Shown here piece by piece: positions 55,057 through 62,688 of a stretch of DNA of 64,000 nt (position 1 is its first letter; the number at the start of each line of letters is the position of its first letter). Location: assembly GCA_045805265.1 (NCBI GenBank), contig JBJMLO010000013.1, positions 1 through 64,000 on the forward strand, read 5' to 3'. The notes beneath the pieces were generated by a model, which was not told the DNA's origin, did not search any database, and saw nothing but the letters and a program-made list of their open reading frames with translations. Origin of the DNA: JBJMLO01 sp045805265 (lineage in GTDB: Bacteria > Actinomycetota > UBA4738 > JACQTL01). A program made the position numbers and the translations under genes.

Positions 55057-56220
55057 ATGAAGCGTTTGATGATCTCGGTTGCGGTCGCCGCCCTCGTCCT
55101 CGCCGCATGCACTAACGGGGGTGGAGAGGACGGGAGGGCGGCTGCATCGACCACCGAAGTTGTTCCGAGCACCGAAGCGACTCCGAGCGCCGGACCGGCG
55201 CCGGCAGGCATGATCGTGTTCGGGCAGGGGGACCCCGGGGGCGTCTTCACGATGGCGCCCGACGGGGCGAACCAGCGGCAGATCCGGGCGGCGTCCTGTT
55301 GCGCTCGAGTGAGCCCCGACGGCCGCAGGCTCGTCGTCACCTCGTTTCAGGGCGAGAGGCCCGTCCCTGCCACCCTCAAGCCCGATGGATCGGGCTACAA
55401 CGTCCTGCAGCTCCGCGATCCGACGCTCCAGTTCAACGACCCGTGGGCGTGGTCGCCCCACGGTGACCGGATCGCTGGTGAGGGGGGCGAAGGGGCGAAC
55501 GGCCCCGGTCCGCAGGCCGGGATCTACACGGTCAGCTCGTCGGGTGAGCTGTTCCAGGTTGACGCAAGCCCCGGCCGCCGGGAATTCCCGATCGCCTGGT
55601 CCCCGGATGGGTCGAGGATCCTGTTCCTTCGTCAGGTGAACCGGGGTGAGGACTACGAGGGTGCGATGAACCCGTTCGTCGTCAACGCTGACGGCACCGG
55701 CTTGACGCGGTTGAACCCTCCGGGCATTACGAGCAGCCTGATCGACATGCCGCTCGTCACCACCGCGAGCTGGTCGCCGAACGGCCGTCGGATCGCGTTC
55801 ACCGGGTCGAAAGAGGGGTCGTGGTTCGATTCCGAGCGCGCGGTTTTCGTGGTCCGAGCCGATGGGACGGAGCCACGGCGCATCACGCCCTGGAGCGACA
55901 CCTTCAGCGCGATGTGGTCGCCGGACGGCCGTTGGATCGCCTTCGCCTCGCTCAACCCGACACGGACCGACCTCTTCGTCGTGCATCCCGACGGCTCGGG
56001 AACCGCGGCCGTCACGTCGAGTGAGGGCGACCTCTTCTCGTTCGGCCCTGCGTGGTCTCCCGACAGCACGAGGATCCTGTTCGTGCGGTCTCCTGCGGAT
56101 TTCGACACGACGGACTTGTGGACGGCGAAGGTGGACGGTACCGAGCTGGTCCAGATCACGCACTCCGCCGCGGGCTGCAACTCCTACTCGTGGGTGACAT
56201 CACCCCAAAGGGGATCCTGA
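55057..56220 (+). CDS. PD40 propeller lipoprotein
   Basis: 387 aa. MKRLMISVAVAALVLAACTNGG is a lipoprotein signal with the lipobox cysteine at residue 18. A Thr/Ser/Pro-rich spacer precedes PD40 repeats (IAWSPDGSRILF, AMWSPDGRWIAF, AWSPDSTRILF). It lies 72 bp after the tethered propeller gene and is probably cotranscribed. A surface-displayed propeller, ligand unknown. Confidence 0.82.
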   Translation: MKRLMISVAVAALVLAACTNGGGEDGRAAASTTEVVPSTEATPSAGPAPAGMIVFGQGDPGGVFTMAPDGANQRQIRAASCCARVSPDGRRLVVTSFQGERPVPATLKPDGSGYNVLQLRDPTLQFNDPWAWSPHGDRIAGEGGEGANGPGPQAGIYTVSSSGELFQVDASPGRREFPIAWSPDGSRILFLRQVNRGEDYEGAMNPFVVNADGTGLTRLNPPGITSSLIDMPLVTTASWSPNGRRIAFTGSKEGSWFDSERAVFVVRADGTEPRRITPWSDTFSAMWSPDGRWIAFASLNPTRTDLFVVHPDGSGTAAVTSSEGDLFSFGPAWSPDSTRILFVRSPADFDTTDLWTAKVDGTELVQITHSAAGCNSYSWVTSPQRGS

Positions 56221-56388
56221 TGGCCACCGGTCCTTGGATGCGGGCGCAGTATAGGTTTTCGGGCTGCGACTTGGTCAACGCCCGGTCAAGGAGCCGACCG
56301 AATCCGACAGGACTCAGGGGTACTCCTGCAACCAATGACCCGTTCCTCAAGCAGCAAAGTCGCTGTCAGACACCGGCGCGGCTCATCT

Positions 56389-56433
56389 CTGACACGGAAG
56401 AGGTCGGAGGTTCAAATCCTCCATCGCCCACCA
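56389..56433 (+). repeat. tRNA-Val 3'-half copy 1 (att-like)
   Basis: The sequence from CTGACACGGAAGAGG through GGAGGTTCAAATCCTCC to TCGCCCACCA repeats the anticodon loop to 3' end of tRNA-Val(GAC). One change (CCACCG to CCATCG) is seen, and it ends in CCA. No 5' half is present, so it is not a tRNA gene. Confidence 0.85.
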
Positions 56434-56463
56434 TAACGCGTGATCCGTTCTGGCCAGCAGGGC

Positions 56464-56498
56464 GGCGAAGGGCCGGTCCCGAGACCGGCCCCTTCGCC
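56464..56498. terminator. Hairpin, terminator-like, between convergent genes
   Basis: GGCCGGTC (56471-56478) and GACCGGCC (56483-56490) form a perfect 8-bp stem with a 4-nt loop, extended by GGCGAAG/CTTCGCC around one bulge. It lies between the PD40 lipoprotein gene (plus) and the gene ending at 56518 (minus), a fitting place for a two-way terminator, although no U-run follows. Confidence 0.55.
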
Positions 56499-56517
56499 CT
56501 CGCCGAATGAAAGGCCG

Positions 56518-57465
56518 CTACGACTGCACGATGCTGAAATCGACCGTTGCGGTGACTGAGCTCGCGTCGCCGAGCTGCAGGACCCCGATGACGATCTTGT
56601 CCCCTGCCTTTAGGTCCAAGAACGCGGAACTCTGCTGGATCCTTTCACCGTCGCTGTTGGCAGGTAGGGCGTTGGCGTTCGTGTATTGATTCGCGCTGCC
56701 AGCGAGGTTGTGTGGGATGGGACCTCCGCCTGCCGCAGGGTAGACGTAGATCTGCGACTGCAGGGTCCCAACGCTGGTTCCCCCCCAGAGCACGTTCAGG
56801 CCCACGCCGCAGAAGCAATCAGCCGGAACCACGATGCACGGACTCGGATGGAGTCCACCGCCGACGGTGCAGTCTCCCCATGCCCCAGCGTTGTCCGCTT
56901 TGGTCCCGTCGGCCTTCGACTGGGTGGTGTCAAAGTTCTTCTGAGTCGTCGTCAAGCTCGTTCCCCCCGGTGCGACACCGATCGAACGACTTTGACTTGT
57001 CGGCACGTTGCCGCTCCAGTGGCCATCGAACGCATCCGAAACCCATGCGAGGTCGGTTGAGTGCAACTGAGCGATATCCGACGAAGAAACGGAATTAGGG
57101 GCGATGTTGGCATCGGTCACCCCGTTGATAGCGATGTTTTGGTTGAGGACCGCGTAGAGTGCAAGGTCAGAGCTCTGGACTTGGCCGGTTCCAATATCGG
57201 CTGTAGAGACCGAGCTGTCCTGGATGTCTACGCCCGAGACCGTGCCGTTGATGATGTCGCCGGAGTTGACGACGCTGGTGCCGATGAGCGCGCAGTCGGT
57301 CCCGCCGGAAATGACCGAGTCACAATCCGTCTTGAAGGACTTGACCGGGATGACAATACCCGTCGTTCTGCCCGCCGCATGGGCGCCGATGCTTCCCGTT
57401 ACGTACGAGGCCAGCGACACTACCAGTGCCGCTCCAGCAAGCATGCGAGTGACCCGATCCTTCAA
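56518..57465 (-). CDS. Exported protein of unknown family
   Basis: About 315 aa from a TTG at 57465 with AAAGGGG 6 nt upstream; an internal ATG at 57444 is possible. AGAALVVSLASYVTGSIGAHAAG is a signal peptide. The first half has repeated short acidic/serine motifs (SGDIINGTVSGVDIQDSSV, TDANIAPNSVSSSDIA), resembling the coiled stalk of actinobacterial exported repeat proteins. The second half carries CDSVISGGTDC, GDCTVGGG and PADCFCGVG, so disulfides are likely. Ligand and role unknown. Confidence 0.7.
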   Translation of the reverse strand: MKDRVTRMLAGAALVVSLASYVTGSIGAHAAGRTTGIVIPVKSFKTDCDSVISGGTDCALIGTSVVNSGDIINGTVSGVDIQDSSVSTADIGTGQVQSSDLALYAVLNQNIAINGVTDANIAPNSVSSSDIAQLHSTDLAWVSDAFDGHWSGNVPTSQSRSIGVAPGGTSLTTTQKNFDTTQSKADGTKADNAGAWGDCTVGGGLHPSPCIVVPADCFCGVGLNVLWGGTSVGTLQSQIYVYPAAGGGPIPHNLAGSANQYTNANALPANSDGERIQQSSAFLDLKAGDKIVIGVLQLGDASSVTATVDFSIVQS

Positions 57466-57673
57466 GAGGAACCCCTTTCGGACATTGCTGGACCCCCCAG
57501 CCCAGCGGCGGCGCAAGTGTCGTGGGGGGTGCCTGCCTTTGTCAAGGGACGGAGTTGACTCACCCAAGATGCCCGCGAAATCGATTCGTTGCCTCACCGA
57601 AGAATGCCCGCGAACGGATGACGCTGTTCCGGGCGGCCCCCGCCAGGGACAGGAGGCGGTGGTGGGGCTCACG

Positions 57674-57897
57674 ATGGCGGAGCGCAAGGCGGTGACGAGG
57701 GAGACAACGAAGCGGTACGCGCGGGGGTCCAAGTCCGCCGAGCGCAGGATCCTCGACGAGCTGAGCGAGACCACCGGGTGGAACCGCAACCACGCCCGGC
57801 GGGCGCTGCGACAGGCTAAGGCGCCGGCCCCTCCACGCAAGCCCCGAGTGGTGGTCCGGACGTACAGGGCGGACCTCCTCGAGCCCCGCCCCTCGAC
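57674..57897 (+). pseudogene. N-terminal remnant of an integrase-core transposase
   Basis: The frame from the ATG at 57674 encodes MAERKAVTRETTKRYARGSK then SAERRILDELSETTGWNRNHARRALRQA, the DNA-binding start of transposases of the type MSxAERKAVTKxxARRYxxA...LDELCALTGWHRDHARKALRQ. The catalytic rve domain is absent; sequence turns unrelated after about 57880. Confidence 0.6.
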
Positions 57898-57990
57898 CAT
57901 CCTCTCGACGATCCGAACAATGTGGTTCAGGCCTCGCGCCGTTGGGGGCAATGGTTGCCCCGCAACGCGATCAGGAGGGGGGATGTATCC

Positions 57991-58212
57991 ATGCCAAAGC
58001 CTCGTGCCAAGCTCACCTATGCCAACGTCCTGGCGACACTGTGCCTCGTCCTCGTGTTGAGCGGCGGCACGGCGGCCTTCGCAGTGACCGGAGGCGATTT
58101 CCTTCTCGGCAAGGCGAACTCGGCCTCCTCGAAGACGTCGCTCTCGGCGTCGATCGCCAACAAGGCGCTGCAGCGAAGATGCTGGTCACGGCCGTGTCGG
58201 CTCGCTCCCTGA
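57991..58212 (+). CDS. Exported protein, truncated at a tRNA-Val repeat
   Basis: 73 aa. MPKPRAKLTYANVLATLCLV followed by LVLSGGTAAFAVTGGDFLLGKANSASSKTSLSAS is the start of a large actinobacterial exported family (LTYANVVATLALFLALGGxAFA). Members are usually hundreds of residues long; here the recognisable part ends where the repeat at 58170 begins, so the gene is cut short. Upstream is GGAGGGGGG and a small GGGGCAA/TTGCCCC hairpin (57945-57961). Confidence 0.6.
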   Translation: MPKPRAKLTYANVLATLCLVLVLSGGTAAFAVTGGDFLLGKANSASSKTSLSASIANKALQRRCWSRPCRLAP

Positions 58213-58251
58213 CACGGAAGAGGTCGGAGGTTCATCCTCCACCGCCCACCA
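58170..58251 (+). repeat. tRNA-Val 3'-half copy 2 with a 31-bp leader (att-like)
   Basis: GCAGCGAAGATGCTGGTCAC and the next 11 bases (58170-58200) recur, with one change, at 61214-61244. They are followed by the tRNA-Val 3' half from 58206 to CCA at 58251, in which AA is deleted from the T loop (TTCATCC for TTCAAATCC). Confidence 0.82.
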
Positions 58252-58435
58252 AAGCGGCTCCCCGGGCAGATCCGGGCCCGCGACCAGCGGGAAGCTGCAG
58301 ACCGCCTCCTCGCCCGGAGAAGTCCCCACACCGCGGCGCTCTGTTGGACCATGGCCGACACCATGCTCGACGGCGTCACGCGATACGGTCGCCGACAGTC
58401 CCTTTCAATCCGGGCGGTGGAGGGTCATAGCTTTC

Positions 58436-59599
58436 ATGGCGGGCGGTGGAGTCACAGCGCGGCGGCGAAGGCCAAGCCCCTTCGTTCGGACCTACGAACG
58501 GCTCGGCCAGCGGCTCGGCGCGTCGCTCTTCGAGGAGGTCCGCGCGGGTGCGTCGCTCCGACCCCGGCTCACACCGGGGAAGGTGGCCGCGCTCCTGATC
58601 GCCGGCGCCGTGCACGGCGTGACCCTGGTGGCCCTGGTGGGCGGGATCCTTCTGATCGTCCTCCCGTGGCCCAATCCCGGAACGATCTTCCTGGGAGTGC
58701 TGTGCCTGCTGGTCGGGTGGTCGATCCGGCCCCGGCTCGGAGGGCCGCCCCGGGATCTCGTCGGCCCGCACGACGCCCCCGCGCTCCACGATCTCGTCCG
58801 GCGGACGTCCGAGCACATGGGCGTGCGGCGCCTTCGCGGGATCGCCGTCTCGGCCGAGTGGAACGCAAGCGTGGCGCAAGTCGGGTGGCGCCGGCGACGG
58901 TACCTCACGATAGGCCTTCCGCTGCTGACGGTCCTGGGACCCCAGGAGCGAGTCGCCGTGCTCGCACACGAGCTCGGACACCTGGTGAACGGTGATCCGC
59001 GCCGGAGCGGATTCCTCGGGACGGCGATGCAGACCCTGGTGGGCTGGTACCTGCTGCTCCGCCCCTACGGGGGTGCTCGATCGGGGATCGTCGAGGTGGT
59101 ACTGGACGCCTTCCTCCGACTCCCGCGGACGGTCGTGGTCTGGACCTGGGCGGTGCTCGTCCATCTGGTGTTCCGGGCGACCCAGCGGGCGGAGTACCTG
59201 GCCGATGCCCTGGCGCGCCGGGTCGCCGGCACGGAGGCCAGCGCCGGAGCGATGCGCAGAATGTCGCTCGGGAGCTACTACCGCCAGGCGGTGCAGACGG
59301 CCGCGCTCCGCCCGGGGCGGCAGACGACCATCTTCGATGCGTTCCGCGAACACATGCGCTCGGACCAGGGGCAAGAAGCCGAGCAGGTCGCTCGACGGGA
59401 GATCCGGCAGGGATTCCGTCTGGACGCGACCCATCCCCCGACGGCCTATCGGATCAGGTTCCTCGAGGCTCGACAGGTGCAACCGGAGATCACATTGTCG
59501 GCGGCCGCCTCCGCGGCGATCGACGACGAGCTCCGCCCGTTGGAGCGCCGCCTGCAGGATCAGCTCATCGACGCGTACCGGGACAGCCTCTACTACTGA
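58436..59599 (+). CDS. M48-family membrane metallopeptidase
   Basis: 387 aa. Two N-terminal membrane helices (ALLIAGAVHGVTLVALVGGILLIVL and TIFLGVLCLLVGW). HELGH at 178-182 gives the zinc ligands, with AEYLADALA near residue 260 supplying the third (ExxxD). This is the HtpX/Ste24-like class that cleaves membrane proteins. The gene stands alone between two tRNA-Val repeats. Confidence 0.88.
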   Translation: MAGGGVTARRRRPSPFVRTYERLGQRLGASLFEEVRAGASLRPRLTPGKVAALLIAGAVHGVTLVALVGGILLIVLPWPNPGTIFLGVLCLLVGWSIRPRLGGPPRDLVGPHDAPALHDLVRRTSEHMGVRRLRGIAVSAEWNASVAQVGWRRRRYLTIGLPLLTVLGPQERVAVLAHELGHLVNGDPRRSGFLGTAMQTLVGWYLLLRPYGGARSGIVEVVLDAFLRLPRTVVVWTWAVLVHLVFRATQRAEYLADALARRVAGTEASAGAMRRMSLGSYYRQAVQTAALRPGRQTTIFDAFREHMRSDQGQEAEQVARREIRQGFRLDATHPPTAYRIRFLEARQVQPEITLSAAASAAIDDELRPLERRLQDQLIDAYRDSLYY

Positions 59600-59940
59600 C
59601 AACTCCGGCGTCGCCCCCCCGGATCGACCTATGGCTTGGCTCGATTCGCAGGGGGCATGGAGGTTTCGGCGGCGTTCGTGTTTTAGAACGCCGCCCGCGG
59701 GTAACACCAGGCTTTCACACTGGCCGTGCAAATCGATTTGCGCAGGCCCAGGGAGGGCGAGGGCTCATCGTCACGCCTGCGGATCGGGGGACGAGGTCCA
59801 CGCGCGGAGAGTCAGCTACCGCGTTCATATCGCAATGCGCCGTCCCGTCTCAGTCCACGTCCGCCATGTGTCGCTCACCCTAGCGCCAGCCCCCAATCGA
59901 TTCGACGCCAGGCGAGGGCTTTCGTCCAGGGAGGATGGAC
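59600..59940. other. Intergenic region containing a terminator-like hairpin
   Basis: No gene is seen in these 341 bp. The one structure is the hairpin at 59668-59695. Near its start is CCCCCGGATCGACCTAT (59616-59632), which recurs at 62676-62692. The GH10 promoter should lie in the last 150 bp. Confidence 0.45.
59668..59695 (+). terminator. Rho-independent-type hairpin
   Basis: GGCGGCGTTC (59668-59677) pairs perfectly with GAACGCCGCC (59686-59695) around the loop GTGTTTTA. It lies 69 bp after the M48 gene. No U-tract follows, so it may end transcription only partly or stabilise the 3' end. Confidence 0.55.
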
Positions 59941-61104
59941 ATGGGGACTGACGGAACGTTGACTCGACGATCGTTTCTCGTTCGGGGCGGTCTGGGGGCG
60001 GCTGCCGTGCTGAGTGGGGGGGCGTCGACGCTCATGCGGATGGCGACTGCCGCCGCAGCCCCCACGGGATCCCTGTACCAGCAGGCGGCCGCCAAGGGCA
60101 TCCTCTACGGATCGTCGACGGCCACGTGGCAGTACGAGCCTGACCCCGCTTACGCGGCCCTGTTCCAGCGAGAGGCAGGGATGCTGTTCACCGAGGACGA
60201 CCTGCTCTGGTACCGGCTGAAGCCGTCGCGGACGGCTCCGCTCGACTTCACGTACGGCGACCGGATCGTCTCGTTCGCGGCGGGCAACGCTCAGCCGGTG
60301 TTTGGAGCGCACCTCGTCTGGGACGAGGGCCTCGGCGACGGATGGGCCCCGGATGAGCTCTACTCCCTTGGGCAGCAGGAGGCGCGCGACATCCTGTTCG
60401 GGACGATCCAGCAGGAGGTCGCCCACTATCGCGGGCAGATGAAGGTGTGGGTGGTCGCCAACGAGGTGACCGACGGGCGGCGCAAGGACGCCAACGGGTT
60501 CTGGACGGTGGAGCCGTGGTACCAGACGATCGGCTCGACCTACGTCGAGGAGGCGTTCAACCTCGCCCATCAGCAGGACCCCAACGCGCTGCTCATCATC
60601 AACGACTTCGGGTTCGAGGCCGACTCCGACGCGGTAGCGCGCCGGGCGTCGATGCTGAAGGCGATCGACTACCTGAAGAGCAAGAACGTCCCGGTGCACG
60701 CGCTCGGGATCCAGGCGCACCTGAACGCGCAGGGCTTCGCTCGGAGCTTCGACACCGCGGCGTACCGGACGTTCCTCTCGCAGGTGGCGTCCCGCGGGCT
60801 CTACATCTTCATCACGGAGATGGATGTGAAGGACGACGGACTGAAGGCCGACATCACGACTCGAGACGCTGGCGTCGCCGACGTGTACTCGCGATTCCTG
60901 TCCGTCGCTCTTCAGGAGCCGGCGGTGAAGATCGTGATGAACTTCGGGTTGTCCGACCGTTACACCTGGCTGCAGGAAGACTACCCGCGGAGGGACGGCG
61001 CCCCGCGTCGCCCGCTCCCGTTCGACGACCAGCTGCAACCGAAGCCGGCCTATAACGCGATCCTGCAGGCCTTCGCCAACGCGCCGACCCGAACCCCGGT
61101 GTGA
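59941..61104 (+). CDS. Tat-exported GH10 family glycoside hydrolase (xylanase-like)
   Basis: 387 aa from the ATG at 59941 (AGGGAGG 6 nt upstream; the ATG at 59935 abuts that site). TRRSFLVRGGLGAAAVL is a twin-arginine signal. GH10 motifs: FGAHLVWDEG (His124, Trp127), acid/base Glu175 in WVVANEVTD, GIQAHL, and nucleophile Glu293 in FITEMDVKD. The usual WDVVNEA and ITELDV are slightly altered. It probably hydrolyses beta-1,4-xylan or a related polymer outside the cell. Confidence 0.9.
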   Translation: MGTDGTLTRRSFLVRGGLGAAAVLSGGASTLMRMATAAAAPTGSLYQQAAAKGILYGSSTATWQYEPDPAYAALFQREAGMLFTEDDLLWYRLKPSRTAPLDFTYGDRIVSFAAGNAQPVFGAHLVWDEGLGDGWAPDELYSLGQQEARDILFGTIQQEVAHYRGQMKVWVVANEVTDGRRKDANGFWTVEPWYQTIGSTYVEEAFNLAHQQDPNALLIINDFGFEADSDAVARRASMLKAIDYLKSKNVPVHALGIQAHLNAQGFARSFDTAAYRTFLSQVASRGLYIFITEMDVKDDGLKADITTRDAGVADVYSRFLSVALQEPAVKIVMNFGLSDRYTWLQEDYPRRDGAPRRPLPFDDQLQPKPAYNAILQAFANAPTRTPV

Positions 61105-61477
61105 TCGAGAGGAGCCCTCTGCCAACGTAGCGTGAGACGACTTCCCCGAACTCATAGCCACCAAACCCAAGGGCCCGCGACGGTGCTCGTGCAACTCACG
61201 ACAGTCGCCGAGAGCAGCGAAGATGCTGGTCACGGCCTTGTCGGTACTATCTCTGACACGGAGGAGGTCGGAGGTTCAAATCCTCCACCGCCCACCACTC
61301 CAGCCCCCTGCTTGGCGCGAGTGAGCCGGCGTGAAACAAGCTGCCCTCGACGAACACGGCAGTCTGCGGCGAGTCAATTCTTGGGCCTGTTCGAGGCCAA
61401 TGTCCCTCACCAGGTGCATCCAAATTTGCATCGCGCTGATTTCTTCGGCCTGGGCGACGCAACATCGGCTTACTGCG
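61105..61477. other. Intergenic region holding tRNA-Val 3'-half copy 3
   Basis: No gene is seen. The region holds the repeat at 61214-61297 and, after it, about 180 bp leading to the convergent end of the flippase-like gene. Confidence 0.5.
61214..61297 (+). repeat. tRNA-Val 3'-half copy 3 with the same 31-bp leader (att-like)
   Basis: The leader at 61214-61244 matches 58170-58200 except for one base. The tRNA-derived part runs from CTGACACGG (61253) through GGAGGTTCAAATCCTCC to CCGCCCACCA (61297). One change from the intact gene (GAAG to GAGG). Confidence 0.85.
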
Positions 61478-62668
61478 TCATCGCGGCACCGCGGCCGCGG
61501 GCGCGGGTTCCTCGGGGGGAGGAGCCGTTCGCCAGCTCTTCGTGCGCCGCCAGATCAGGTAGGTGAGGCCGCCGAGCGGGATCTGCACGCCGTAGGTCAG
61601 GGCCCGGAACAGCAGGACCGCGGCGGCGATCTGCGCCCGGAAGAGGTCGAGCGGCACGTCGGTGGTGGACTTCCCGGCCGCGTACAGGCCGCCGATGAGG
61701 GCGAGCTCGACGACCCCGAGACCTCCCGGCGTGATCGGTGCCGCGGACAGGAGCCGGGCGAAGGCGAACACCGCCAGGACCTCGGCCCAGCTCACCTCCT
61801 GCTCCGACACCCCGACGTGCCGAAGGGCGAGGAGCAGGACGAACCACAGCGCCAGGTGGCTGACGACCGTCGTGACGGTGAGCGCCACCCCCCGCCTGGC
61901 CAGCAACTCGATGGTCTGCTTGCGAAAGCGAACGGCGCCCTCGCCCCACGTGGTGACCGAGGGCTTCCGGAGCATCCGCCGGATCCTCGACCAGGTTCTC
62001 CCCAGGCCCTCGCCGATGGTCCGGGTGAACCGCTGCTTCCAGAGCATCAGGACGAACAACGCGAGGCAGCCGGCCAGGACGGCCAGACCGATCACGGCCG
62101 GGATCAGCAGTGCGGTCGCGGCCTCCCCGGTGATGGCCAGGATGGCCAGCGCGATCACGGGCATCCCGAGCTTCATGAAGCTGTTCCAGATGCTCGTCGT
62201 CGAGATCATGAGACCGATCTCGGAGCCGGTGAATCCCCACGAGCGGAGCATTCCGAACGTCATGCCGGGCGCGATGACGCCGCCGCCGGGAAGCACGTTG
62301 GAGATGGTGGTGGTGGTCTGGTTGTTGACGGCCGACTGCCAGAGCGTCAGCCCGGGCAGTGCAGCCATCATCTGCCACCAGTACGTGAAGAGGTTGAACA
62401 CGGTCGCGGCGACGAGCGTGGCGAGCTCGAGCCACGTGAGGTCGGTGATGGTGTCCCACACCGCGGAGTAGCTGGCGATCTTCGGAAGGATCAGAACGAA
62501 GGTCGCGACCACGACGACCAGCGAGACAACGACCTGCACGGTGCGGGCCACACGCCTGTGCCGGCCACCCGTGGGCGGAGGACCGGCGAGGATGCTCGGA
62601 TCAGGATCCCGCTCGGACGCCCCATTGCCGTTGTGAGCATCGGAGCCGGGGCCGCGCGGGCCTGCCAA
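61478..62668 (-). CDS. Lysylphosphatidylglycerol synthase TM-region/YbhN-like flippase family membrane protein
   Basis: 396 aa, TTG start at 62668 with GGGAGG 4 nt upstream. About eight membrane helices after a hydrophilic 40-residue N-terminus. Conserved NNQTTTTISNVLPGGGVIAPG and SAAPITPGGLGVVELAL match the UPF0104/LPG_synthase_TM family, whose members move or modify lipids in the membrane. No catalytic aminoacyl-lipid domain is attached. Confidence 0.85.
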   Translation of the reverse strand: MAGPRGPGSDAHNGNGASERDPDPSILAGPPPTGGRHRRVARTVQVVVSLVVVVATFVLILPKIASYSAVWDTITDLTWLELATLVAATVFNLFTYWWQMMAALPGLTLWQSAVNNQTTTTISNVLPGGGVIAPGMTFGMLRSWGFTGSEIGLMISTTSIWNSFMKLGMPVIALAILAITGEAATALLIPAVIGLAVLAGCLALFVLMLWKQRFTRTIGEGLGRTWSRIRRMLRKPSVTTWGEGAVRFRKQTIELLARRGVALTVTTVVSHLALWFVLLLALRHVGVSEQEVSWAEVLAVFAFARLLSAAPITPGGLGVVELALIGGLYAAGKSTTDVPLDLFRAQIAAAVLLFRALTYGVQIPLGGLTYLIWRRTKSWRTAPPPEEPAPAAAVPR

Positions 62669-62688
62669 ATTGCCTCCCCCGGATCGAC

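Noticed and set aside
56389..61297. Additional tRNA-Val genes
   Set aside because: The copies lack acceptor 5' strand, D arm and half of the anticodon stem, so they cannot fold as tRNAs.
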